Origin: Sinorhizobium sp. A49
Lineage (GTDB): Bacteria > Pseudomonadota > Alphaproteobacteria > Rhizobiales > Rhizobiaceae
Assembly: GCF_002002725.1 (NCBI RefSeq)
Contig: NZ_MUNW01000086.1
Coordinates: 1 to 64,000 of the forward strand
Reading direction: 5' to 3'
Length of the DNA stretch: 64,000 nt
Both the position numbers and the translations under genes were made by a program. Positions 1-7,202 of the stretch are shown here, one piece after another. Each line of letters begins with the position of its first letter. The first letter of the stretch is position 1. The notes under the pieces are model-generated. The model was not told the origin of the DNA. It did no database searches and worked only from the letters and a program-made list of their open reading frames with translations.

Positions 1-123
1 ATCTCGACGGCGGAAGCGCCGTTCGGCGGCGTCAAGCTCTCCGGCCTCGGCCGCGAAGGCTCCAGATATGGCATCGAGGAATTCACCGAGATCAAATATG
101 TCTGCCTCGGCGGCATCGCCTGA
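1..123 (+). CDS. NAD(P)-dependent aldehyde dehydrogenase, C-terminal fragment (5' end outside window)
   Basis: Only the last 40 codons are present. They read in frame from base 1 to a TGA at 121-123 and carry the C-terminal signature of the succinate-semialdehyde/aldehyde dehydrogenase family ([19 protein letters not shown], then EEFTEIKYV). The family oxidises an aldehyde to a carboxylic acid with NAD(P)+. The catalytic Cys and Glu lie upstream of the window and cannot be checked. An aldolase and sugar-acid genes follow, so glyceraldehyde or a similar cleavage product is a reasonable substrate, but that is inference. A terminator hairpin follows at once, so this gene ends its own transcription unit. 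Confidence 0.85.
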   Translation: MSTAEAPFGGVKLSGLGREGSRYGIEEFTEIKYVCLGGIA

Positions 124-156
124 CGCATTTATAGACTGATACAATCAGATCGCGAA

Positions 157-186
157 ACCGGCCGGAAATCTCTGGCCGGTTTTTTT
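157..186 (+). terminator. Rho-independent terminator after the aldehyde dehydrogenase
   Basis: A 7-bp perfect stem (ACCGGCC at 157-163, GGCCGGT at 174-180) encloses a 10-nt loop and runs into a T tract at 180-186. It lies 33 bases after the dehydrogenase stop and 47 bases before the aldolase start. The aldolase therefore needs read-through or its own very close promoter. Confidence 0.8.
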
Positions 187-232
187 GTTTGTGGTTACAG
201 AGATTGCAGTCGTGAAAAGAGGAGATGACGCG

Positions 233-1039
233 ATGCCGGCACCCACCAACCCCTTCAAGGCAGCCCTTCGCGAGCAGCGTTTTCAGCTCGGGCTCTGGGT
301 CGCGCTGGCAAGCCCCTATGCGGCTGAAGTCGTCTCCGGCAGCGGTTATGACTGGCTGTTGATCGACGGCGAGCATGCGCCCAACGATCTGCCGCTTTTG
401 TCGGCCCAGTTCCGGGCGGTGGCGGCATCGGCCAGCCACCCGATCGTTCGCCTTCCCGTTGGCGAAACCGCGCTGATCAAGCAGGCCCTCGATGTTGGCG
501 TGCAGACATTGCTGATCCCGATGGTCGAAAGCGTCGAGCAGGCGAGTGAGCTGGTTCGCGCAACCCGCTATCCGCCGCACGGCATTCGTGGTGTCGGCGC
601 CGCACTGGCGCGCGCATCGCAGTTTGGCCGGATAACCGACTATCTCCACACCGCAAACGACCAGATCTGCCTTCTCCTGCAGATCGAAAGCCGTGCGGGT
701 CTGGCGGCGATCGACGAGATTGCCGCCCTTGAAGGCGTCGATGGCCTCTTCATCGGACCCTCGGATCTGGCCGCCGACATGGGCCATCTCGGCAGCCCAG
801 GGCACCCGGAGGTGCGGGCGGCGATCATCGACGCTTTCGCGCGTATCGAAAAGGCCGGAAAGGCGCGGGGGATCATGACGCTCGATCTCGCCCAGGCGCG
901 CGATTATCGCGACCTCGGCGCCGATTTCATGGCGATCGGCACCGATGTCACATCGCTGGTTCGGGCGACCCAGGCCCTGCGTCAGGAATTTTTGGGCGAG
1001 GAAAGCCAGAAGGCCCCCAAGCTGGAATCCGGCTACTGA
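233..1039 (+). CDS. HpcH/HpaI family class II aldolase (2-keto-3-deoxy sugar acid aldolase type)
   Basis: 268 aa. This metal-dependent, pyruvate-forming aldolase family cleaves 2-keto-3-deoxy or 4-hydroxy-2-keto acids to pyruvate plus an aldehyde. Family residues are visible: His48 in DGEHAPND, Arg73 in VRLP, the metal ligands Glu152 (QIES) and Asp178 (GPSDLA). The ATG at 233 is chosen because AGAGGAG stands just upstream; the frame is open further 5' to 185 but without a ribosome site. The 3' end overlaps the convergent reductase gene by 7 bases. Next to altronate dehydratase and a tagaturonate-reductase-like gene, 2-keto-3-deoxygluconate is a natural substrate. HpcH, GarL and YfaU types cannot be told apart by eye. 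Confidence 0.88.
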   Translation: MPAPTNPFKAALREQRFQLGLWVALASPYAAEVVSGSGYDWLLIDGEHAPNDLPLLSAQFRAVAASASHPIVRLPVGETALIKQALDVGVQTLLIPMVESVEQASELVRATRYPPHGIRGVGAALARASQFGRITDYLHTANDQICLLLQIESRAGLAAIDEIAALEGVDGLFIGPSDLAADMGHLGSPGHPEVRAAIIDAFARIEKAGKARGIMTLDLAQARDYRDLGADFMAIGTDVTSLVRATQALRQEFLGEESQKAPKLESGY

Positions 1040-2121
1040 TCGCTGATCGCGCTCAGGATTGGCATGGCGACATCAGGGCTCCAGCGGTGGAGCTCGGCAA
1101 TCCGCCGAGCAATCTTTTCAGCGTGATGGTTGGCGATATCGGCGAGCCGATGATCGAGGAACGGGTTTCGGAAGCGGTCGAGCGTCGTTTCGACATAGAC
1201 GCAGGCCTGTTGCCCGAGCCCCTTGGCGGCGAAGGCAGGAACCACTTCCCGGTCGTAGATATCTTCGAGCCGCCTGGCGATATCGGCATCGGCAAGGATC
1301 TGCCGGACCGTTTCGCCGGGATCGCGCTGCCCCCTGATCCAGGTGTCCGCAAGCACCGTATGGCCGAGATTGAGGATATGCAGCTTCAGCTTTTCGTAAG
1401 GAGCGAGGTCGTCGACCATCAGCACGCATTCGTGCTCGCACGGCGCCTTCAGCCCCGGCTGTTTCTCGATCGCCCATAAGGCATAGGGCTCGGCCACGGC
1501 ACCGGCCGGCTCGATCGGTTCGGAGACGATGCGGTCGACGAGCGTATTGGCCCAGATGATCTCGTTTGCCAGCCAGTCCGAAAACCGCTGTTCGTCCAGT
1601 CTCCCGTGTGCCAGTTCCAGCACGATGGCCTTCAGCACGTCACCGTTGCGCGAGACCAGTTCGCAGGGAAGGACGGTGAGCGGTTTGCCGCCCGCATCGA
1701 AACGCGCTTTCAAAAGCAGCAGGAGTTTGCCTGGAAAGGACCGTGGCACACGTGCCGACAGGTCGTCACCGGACGTGTCGTAGCCGGTATCGCCGGTGTT
1801 GGAGATCAGAAATTCGGCCTCGGCCGCCACGACGTCACGAACTGCATCCCAGTTGCCGTCAGTCGACAGCGCGCGGGTGACACTCGTGACCCGCTCGACC
1901 TTGTCGACCGGTTTGCCGTCGGCAAGCCCGCGGATCACCACCGGAAAGCCACCCGGCTGCGTCAATGCCGCCAGACGTCCCGCTCGTTCGGCAGAGCCGG
2001 TCGTCTGGACGACCGTGATGCATCCGGGCGCCGCCTTCCGGTCCAGTGCCTCGCTGATGAAGAGATCGACATGCGCCTGGAGAAAGCGGCTCGTCCCAAA
2101 CTGCACAAACGGTGTCTTCAT
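1033..2121 (-). CDS. Mannitol dehydrogenase-family oxidoreductase, short tagaturonate/fructuronate reductase (UxaB-like)
   Basis: About 362 aa. The N-terminus (FVQFGTSRFLQAHVD) and the C-terminal LKLHILNLGHTVLADTWIRG segment belong to the polyol/uronate long-chain dehydrogenase family, whose catalytic Lys, Asn and His lie in that second block. The family interconverts keto-sugar acids and sugar acids with NAD(H), e.g. D-tagaturonate to D-altronate. It is roughly 120 residues shorter than E. coli UxaB (about 480), so it is a compact variant. Two adjacent ATGs (2124 and 2121) are possible; 2121 has the better spacing from GGAA. It lies 20 bases behind the GntR gene on the same strand, probably one operon. 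Altronate dehydratase nearby favours a tagaturonate/altronate role. Mannitol or fructuronate activity is not excluded. Confidence 0.8.
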   Translation of the reverse strand: MKTPFVQFGTSRFLQAHVDLFISEALDRKAAPGCITVVQTTGSAERAGRLAALTQPGGFPVVIRGLADGKPVDKVERVTSVTRALSTDGNWDAVRDVVAAEAEFLISNTGDTGYDTSGDDLSARVPRSFPGKLLLLLKARFDAGGKPLTVLPCELVSRNGDVLKAIVLELAHGRLDEQRFSDWLANEIIWANTLVDRIVSEPIEPAGAVAEPYALWAIEKQPGLKAPCEHECVLMVDDLAPYEKLKLHILNLGHTVLADTWIRGQRDPGETVRQILADADIARRLEDIYDREVVPAFAAKGLGQQACVYVETTLDRFRNPFLDHRLADIANHHAEKIARRIAELHRWSPDVAMPILSAISDQ

Positions 2122-2141
2122 CATGGCGTTCCGGTAGCTGG

Positions 2142-3020
2142 CTATGGAATGGATTGCAGCAGGGTTTCGCGCGCCGAGTGCAGATGCCGCCTGCAGGCTT
2201 CCTCGGCGCGTTTGGCATCGTGCGAGCGGAGCGCTTCGATATAGGCGAGGTGCTCTTCCAGCGCGCGGGCGTTTCGCTGCCGCGCATTGGTCTTGTTCCA
2301 TTGATAATGGTAGTGGAAGACGATCGAGATGATGTCGTAGAAATCGACAATGAAACGATTGCTCGACGATTTGTGCACCAACAGGTGGAAGCGCTCGTCG
2401 AGCTCGGAGAATTCCTTGTAGCGGTTGTCGATGTCCGCCAGGATCTCGTGATGCATCGCTTCGATCCTGCTCAACTCCTGCCACGCCGAATGGCTGTCCG
2501 GCAGCGCCACAAAGCTTGCAGCCGAGCGAAGCTCGAACATCTCGCGGACTTCGGTTAGTTCCAGCGCAAATTCGCGGGTGAAGCCTTTGAGGATCCAGTG
2601 GCTGTTCGGTCGCTTCTCGATCAGCCCGAACCGGCTGAAGCGGATCAAAAATTCCCGAACGCTGGTCGTGCCGGTGCCGATCTCGCGCGCCAGTTCCAGC
2701 TCGTTGATCTGCATGCCGGGCTCGGCGCCGCCAGCCAGAATCCGGCGCATGAAGCTGCGCTCGATGATTTCGGCGAGCGAATCGGTTTCTTCCGTCGGGA
2801 AATAATCGTCCGGCTGTGGCTGGCGCAGCACGATCTTCTTGCGCTTGTCCCAGGTGATCAGCTTCGCTTCCTCGAAGCGGCCGAGAATGGCTCGCACCGT
2901 CGTCCGGCTGACGCCGAGCGCCTGTCCGAGTTCCGGCTCGGACGGCAGCGAGGATGTCTCCGCCAGCACTTTCAGGCAGCGGTTATAGGCATCCTTGAAG
3001 ACGGTGTTCTGTTTTGCCAT
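2142..3020 (-). CDS. GntR-family regulator with tandem winged-helix domains and FCD domain
   Basis: 292 aa. A first winged helix-turn-helix (SEPELGQALGVSRTTVRAIL, about residues 27-65) is followed by a second GntR-type one (NELELAREIGTGTTSVREFL, about 105-150). A C-terminal all-helical FCD ligand domain follows, with conserved E..R and metal-binding His residues (ELDERFHLLVH; EEHLAYIEAL). FCD regulators usually bind sugar acids or similar effectors and repress the genes beside them. The gene is divergent from uxaA and leads the UxaB-like gene, so local control of the island is likely. Most FCD regulators have a single DNA-binding domain; two is unusual. The start is the first ATG, with only a weak ribosome site. 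Confidence 0.88.
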   Translation of the reverse strand: MAKQNTVFKDAYNRCLKVLAETSSLPSEPELGQALGVSRTTVRAILGRFEEAKLITWDKRKKIVLRQPQPDDYFPTEETDSLAEIIERSFMRRILAGGAEPGMQINELELAREIGTGTTSVREFLIRFSRFGLIEKRPNSHWILKGFTREFALELTEVREMFELRSAASFVALPDSHSAWQELSRIEAMHHEILADIDNRYKEFSELDERFHLLVHKSSSNRFIVDFYDIISIVFHYHYQWNKTNARQRNARALEEHLAYIEALRSHDAKRAEEACRRHLHSARETLLQSIP

Positions 3021-3216
3021 TGCCAGGGTCCGGGCGGTTGGGTTGCGTGGGCGACGAGACGCGGATCGGAAGATCAGCTTTCGTCGGCCGCCGATCTAGC
3101 CTGCCGGCGTGCACTTGTCTTCGTCTCTCGTAGGACAATCACGACGTTTTCTCTCCTGTTGCCGCTTCGTCAACGCGCTCTGTTCGCCAGACGTTGATCG
3201 CCTCGCATAATACCCA

Positions 3217-3255
3217 TTGACGACAATCTGTCTATTGTGGATAAAAGACAAATAG
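3217..3255 (+). promoter_or_regulatory. Predicted uxaA promoter with overlapping operator (GATAAAAGA box)
   Basis: TTGACG at 3217-3222 and GATAAA at 3240-3245 are 17 bases apart, a good sigma-70 layout 52 bases before the uxaA start. Inverted repeats cover it: TGTCT (3229-3233) with AGACA (3246-3250), and CTATT (3232-3236) with AATAG (3251-3255). The 9-mer GATAAAAGA (3240-3248) recurs at the importer promoter (6021-6029). It is a plausible binding site for the neighbouring GntR regulator; no binding evidence is available. The rest of 3021-3297 shows no gene. Confidence 0.5.
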
Positions 3256-3297
3256 CACTATCTCGAAATCGCTAAAGCATTCACGGAGAAATTCAGA

Positions 3298-4803
3298 GTG
3301 TCTGTGCCGTCTTCAATCCTTCTGGCGCCGGAGGACAATGTGGTCGTGGCAACGCTGGCGATTGCGCCCGGCGAGGCTCTTCCGGGCGGCGTTCGCACGG
3401 CGACGAAGATCGACCCCGGCCACAAGGTTGCGATTCGGCCGATCCATGCGGGGGATCCGGTTGTCAAATATGCCCAGGCGATCGGACGCGCGACCAGCGA
3501 CATAAAAGCCGGCGAGCATGTGCATTCCCATAATCTCTCCTTCGATCAGGATCGGCTGGCGATCAGTCCGCAAGGTACGCCGGAGGAGGCGAGCGCTGCC
3601 GACAAGGCGCGCACGTTCAAGGGCTACCGGCGCGGCGACGGACGCGCGGCAACGCGCAACTATATCGGCATCATCGCCAGCGTGAACTGTTCCACCACGG
3701 TCTGTCGGGCCATCGCCGAAGAGGCCAACCGGCGCATCCTGCCGAAGTACGAGGGCATCGATGGCTTCGTGCCCATTGTTCACGATCAGGGTTGCGGCAT
3801 GTCGTCGACGGGTGACGGCATGATGAACCTGCATCGGACCCTGGCGGGCTACGCAAGGCACGTCAATTTTGGCGGCGTGCTGATGGTCGGGCTCGGCTGC
3901 GAGGTCAACCAACTGACGCTGTATGGTCAGAGCGGGGCAGGGCAGGAAAAGCGCCATTTCAACATTCAGGAGGCTGGCGGATCCCGGCGCTCGGTCGAGC
4001 GGGCGCTCGGCATACTCGATGAAATTGCCGAGGAAGTGGGTCGGCAACGCCGTGTCGCCATTCCGGTGAGCGAGATCATCGTCGGCCTGCAGTGCGGCGG
4101 CTCGGACGGCCTGTCCGGCATCACCGCGAACCCGGCGCTTGGGGCGGCCGTCGATATCCTGGCGGCTGCCGGCGGCACAGCCATTCTGTCCGAAACCTCG
4201 GAAATCTACGGAGCCGAACATCTGCTGCGCAGCCGGGCCGTCAACGATGCGGTTGCCGCCAAGCTCGACGGGCTGATCGCCTGGTGGGAGAACTATGTGG
4301 CGCTCCACGGTGCCTCGCTCGACAACAATCCTTCGCCGGGCAACAAGCGCGGCGGACTGACGACCATTCTGGAGAAGTCGCTCGGGGCCGTGGCCAAGGG
4401 TGGGCGCTCGCCGCTCAATGCGGTGTACGGCTATGCCGAACGCGTCACCGAACATGGGCTCGTCTTCATGGATACGCCCGGTTACGATCCGGTGTCGGCG
4501 ACGGGCCAGGTGGCCGGCGGCGCCAATGTCATCGCCTTTACCACCGGACGCGGCAGCTGTTTCGGCTGTAGGCCGGCACCGTCGATCAAGCTGACCAGCA
4601 ACACCGCGCTGTTCCGGTCGATGGAAGAAGACATGGACATCGACTGTGGCGTGATCGCCTCCGGGGAGGCGACGATCGCCGGGCTTGGCCGCGAGATTTT
4701 CGATCTGATCATCGATACCGCTTCGGGAAAGAAGACCAAGAGCGAGCTCTTCGGTTACGGCGACAACGAATTTGTGCCCTGGCATCTCGGGGCAACACTC
4801 TGA
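3298..4803 (+). CDS. uxaA: Altronate dehydratase family protein (UxaA, SAF domain plus C-terminal domain)
   Basis: 501 aa, close to the E. coli UxaA length. UxaA removes water from D-altronate to give 2-keto-3-deoxy-D-gluconate and needs Fe(II)/Mn(II). A SAF domain (about residues 10-85) is followed by the dehydratase domain starting GYRRGDGRAATRNY (about 109). Metal-site Cys/His-rich motifs are present: VHDQGCGM, GLGCEVNQ, LQCGGSDGLSG and GRGSCFGCRPAPS (about 418). The GTG at 3298 is chosen because GGAG lies 9 bases upstream. Galactarate dehydratase and other UxaA-family enzymes share this architecture, so the substrate is inferred from the UxaB-like neighbour. It is probably co-transcribed with the aldo/keto reductase 40 bases downstream. 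Confidence 0.85.
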   Translation: MSVPSSILLAPEDNVVVATLAIAPGEALPGGVRTATKIDPGHKVAIRPIHAGDPVVKYAQAIGRATSDIKAGEHVHSHNLSFDQDRLAISPQGTPEEASAADKARTFKGYRRGDGRAATRNYIGIIASVNCSTTVCRAIAEEANRRILPKYEGIDGFVPIVHDQGCGMSSTGDGMMNLHRTLAGYARHVNFGGVLMVGLGCEVNQLTLYGQSGAGQEKRHFNIQEAGGSRRSVERALGILDEIAEEVGRQRRVAIPVSEIIVGLQCGGSDGLSGITANPALGAAVDILAAAGGTAILSETSEIYGAEHLLRSRAVNDAVAAKLDGLIAWWENYVALHGASLDNNPSPGNKRGGLTTILEKSLGAVAKGGRSPLNAVYGYAERVTEHGLVFMDTPGYDPVSATGQVAGGANVIAFTTGRGSCFGCRPAPSIKLTSNTALFRSMEEDMDIDCGVIASGEATIAGLGREIFDLIIDTASGKKTKSELFGYGDNEFVPWHLGATL

Positions 4804-4843
4804 CGATGTGATTTTGCGCATCCTTGGAGGGAGGAGACAGGGA

Positions 4844-5863
4844 ATGCAGACGAGAAAGATCGGTCGGACCGACCTGCCGGTGACCGAATACAGTTTTGGC
4901 GCCGCCGGCCTTGGCGGGCTCTACCGCGAATGTACGCGCGACGCGGCGATGGCAACGCTGGATGCGGCCTGGGATGCAGGTTTGCGCTATTTCGACGTCG
5001 CGCCCTATTACGGCCTCGGTCTCGCCGAGCGCCGTGTCGGCGACTTCCTGCGCGAAAAGCCGCGCGACAGTTTCGTGCTATCCACCAAAGTTGGACGGTT
5101 GTTGCATCCCGTTCCTGAAGGCGCGGTGCCTGATTATTCCTACGTCAAGCCGCTGAACTTCGATGTGCAGTACGACTACAGCTATGATGCCATCATGCGC
5201 TCGGTCGAGTTCAGCTATGCGCGCCTCGGTCTCAATCGCATCGATATTCTCTATGTCCACGATATCGGCGTATACACCCATGGCGCCGCCCGCAATGCCG
5301 TCTATCTGAAGCAATTGCTGGATTCGGGCCTGAAGGCGCTGGAGGAACTGAAGGCCGGTGGGGTGATCGCCGCCTACGGGCTCGGCGTCAACGAAGTCCC
5401 TGTTTGCCTTGAGGTGATGCGCCGCGCCGATATCGACTGCATCCTGCTTGCCGGCCGGTATACGCTGCTCGATCGGTCCGCCGTCGCCGAGCTGTTGCCG
5501 CTCTGCGAAATGAAGAAGACGTCGCTCATCGTCGGCGGCGTGTTCAACTCTGGGATCCTCGCGACCGGGCCGGTCGAGGGCGCCCATTTCGACTATATGC
5601 CCGCCAGCAGCGAGATCCGCGAAAAGGTCGGCGCGATGGAGCGCATGGCCCTCGAGCGTGGTGTGCCGCTCGCCGCTGCGGCCATGCAGTTCCCGCTCAA
5701 CAATCCGGTGGTTGCCTCGGTGTTGCTCGGGACAGCGAAACCGGAGAGCTTGCGGCGCAACGCGGACGCGCTGCGGCACAAGTTGTCCAGCGAGGATTTC
5801 GCTGCCTTTGAGCCCTACACGCTTGTGGCGCCGGAGCTTGGATTGGAGGCTGTCCGGGCGTGA
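4844..5863 (+). CDS. Aldo/keto reductase, D-threo-aldose 1-dehydrogenase / L-fucose(L-galactose) dehydrogenase type
   Basis: 339 aa TIM-barrel oxidoreductase with the full catalytic tetrad: Asp51 and Tyr56 (DVAPYYG), Lys82 (STKVGR) and His139 (YVHDIG). The long insert after the Lys (DYSYVKPLNFDVQYDYSYD) is typical of the branch that oxidises C1 of L-fucose, L-galactose and D-arabinose to the lactone; pyridoxal 4-dehydrogenases belong to it too. The ATG at 4844 has GGAGGGAGGAG upstream. The gene stands between altronate dehydratase and a sugar importer, so a role as first oxidation step after uptake is inferred. Exact sugar specificity cannot be read from the sequence. Confidence 0.83.
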   Translation: MQTRKIGRTDLPVTEYSFGAAGLGGLYRECTRDAAMATLDAAWDAGLRYFDVAPYYGLGLAERRVGDFLREKPRDSFVLSTKVGRLLHPVPEGAVPDYSYVKPLNFDVQYDYSYDAIMRSVEFSYARLGLNRIDILYVHDIGVYTHGAARNAVYLKQLLDSGLKALEELKAGGVIAAYGLGVNEVPVCLEVMRRADIDCILLAGRYTLLDRSAVAELLPLCEMKKTSLIVGGVFNSGILATGPVEGAHFDYMPASSEIREKVGAMERMALERGVPLAAAAMQFPLNNPVVASVLLGTAKPESLRRNADALRHKLSSEDFAAFEPYTLVAPELGLEAVRA

Positions 5864-5990
5864 TGCTGGGGGTGCTGGGCCGGCGGTCTTCGCAGGCGCG
5901 GCCCCGAACTTTCCGTATCGACACGCACTATCGGAGGAGACAGTGCAGTCACGCAAATCGCAGCAACGACTGCTTGCAAAGCGGAGAGTG

Positions 5991-6029
5991 TTGTATTAGC
6001 GTTCCAATATGTTTTTTATCGATAAAAGA
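5991..6029 (+). promoter_or_regulatory. Predicted importer-operon promoter with palindromic operator
   Basis: TTGTAT (5991-5996), a 17-base spacer and TTTTAT (6014-6019) make a plausible promoter 80 bases before the binding-protein gene. A perfect 14-bp palindrome, TTTTATCGATAAAA (6014-6027), covers the -10 and contains most of the GATAAAAGA box shared with the uxaA promoter. An operator over the -10 fits repression by the local GntR protein. The rest of 5864-6098 holds no gene that I can support. Confidence 0.5.
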
Positions 6030-6098
6030 TCGATTTGTAAGCACCTGGCGAATCGATCTCCATAAGATGGAACGAGGTGCACTGAGAGGAGAAACCCA

Positions 6099-7088
6099 AT
6101 GAGCATAGCCAAGCACATTCTTTCCCGTCGTGCCTTCACCGCCCTCGCCGGCGCGGCGATGATCGCCACGATGGCGCCAGCCGCATCCTTCGCGCAGGAT
6201 GTCACCATTCCGATCATCGTCAAGGACACCACGTCCTTCTACTGGCAGATCGTGCTGGCCGGCGCACGCGCCGCAGGCAAAGATCTCGGCGTTAACGTTC
6301 CCGAGCTCGGCGCCCAGTCCGAATCCGATATCAACGGTCAGATCAGCATTCTCGAAAACGCCGTCGCCGGTTCTCCTGCTGCCGTCGTGATCTCGCCGAC
6401 CGAGTTCAAGGCACTGGGCAAGCCGATCGATGAAGCCGCCAAGGCGGTTCCGATCATCGGCATCGACTCCGGCGCCGATTCCAAGGCCTTCTCCTCGTTC
6501 CTGACGACCGATAACGTCCAGGGTGGCAGGATCGCAGCCGATGGTCTGGCTGCAGCGATCAAGGAAATGTCGGGCAAGGAAGAGGGCGATATCGCCATCA
6601 TCACCAGCCTGCCGGGCGTCGGTTCGCTTGATCAGCGCCGCGAAGGCTTCCTCGACCAGATCAAGACGAAGTATCCGGGCTTCAAGGTCGTGGCGGACAA
6701 ATATGCCGACGGCCAGGCAACCACCGGTCTCAACATGATGACCGACCTGATCACCGCCAACCCGAACCTCGTCGGCGTCTTTGCCTCCAACCTGATCATG
6801 GCGCAGGGCGTCGGCCAGGCGATTGCCGAAAACAAGCTCGGCGACAAGATCAAGGTGATCGGCTTCGACAGCGACGAGAAGACCGTCGGCTTCCTCAAGG
6901 AAGGCGTGCTCGCCGGCCTGGTCGTCCAGGATCCCTACCGCATGGGTTATGATGGGGTGAAAACGGCGCTCGCGGTGTCGAAGAAAGAGAAGGTTGAGGC
7001 CAATGTCGATACCGGCGCCAACCTGGTGACCAAGGCCAACATGGCCGAACCGAAGATCGACGCTCTGCTGAACCCGAAGGTCAATTGA
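6099..7088 (+). CDS. Sugar ABC transporter periplasmic binding protein (RbsB-like)
   Basis: 329 aa, type I periplasmic binding fold of the ribose/galactose class. The signal sequence ends near ASFAQD and contains SRRAFTAL, which resembles a twin-arginine motif, so Tat export is possible. The mature protein starts with VTIPIIVKDTTSFYWQIVLAGARAAGKDLGV and shows the usual hinge and ligand segments (SPTEFKALGKPIDEA; IIGIDSGAD; GVFASNLIMAQGVGQA; VIGFDSDEKT). It would capture a monosaccharide for the ATPase and permease downstream. Two stem-loops separate it from the ATPase gene, a common way to keep binding protein in excess. Confidence 0.9.
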   Translation: MSIAKHILSRRAFTALAGAAMIATMAPAASFAQDVTIPIIVKDTTSFYWQIVLAGARAAGKDLGVNVPELGAQSESDINGQISILENAVAGSPAAVVISPTEFKALGKPIDEAAKAVPIIGIDSGADSKAFSSFLTTDNVQGGRIAADGLAAAIKEMSGKEEGDIAIITSLPGVGSLDQRREGFLDQIKTKYPGFKVVADKYADGQATTGLNMMTDLITANPNLVGVFASNLIMAQGVGQAIAENKLGDKIKVIGFDSDEKTVGFLKEGVLAGLVVQDPYRMGYDGVKTALAVSKKEKVEANVDTGANLVTKANMAEPKIDALLNPKVN

Positions 7089-7095
7089 CGGCAAT

Positions 7096-7175
7096 CGGCG
7101 GTAGGTGCGCGCAGGGTTCGCCTGCCGCCGAGAATACGGTTGCCAGCGGCCGGGTACGAGGACCGGCCGCTGGCA
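7096..7175 (+). other. Two consecutive stem-loops between binding-protein and ATPase genes
   Basis: The first stem pairs 7096-7105 with 7121-7130 (10 bp, one G-U). The second pairs 7141-7153 with 7163-7175, a perfect 13-bp GC-rich stem with a 9-base loop. Neither has a T tract, so they look like mRNA-stabilising or transcription-attenuating structures after the binding-protein gene rather than full terminators. Confidence 0.65.
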
Positions 7176-7202
7176 GTCCGTGCGATGGGGAGGAGTGCTG
7201 AG

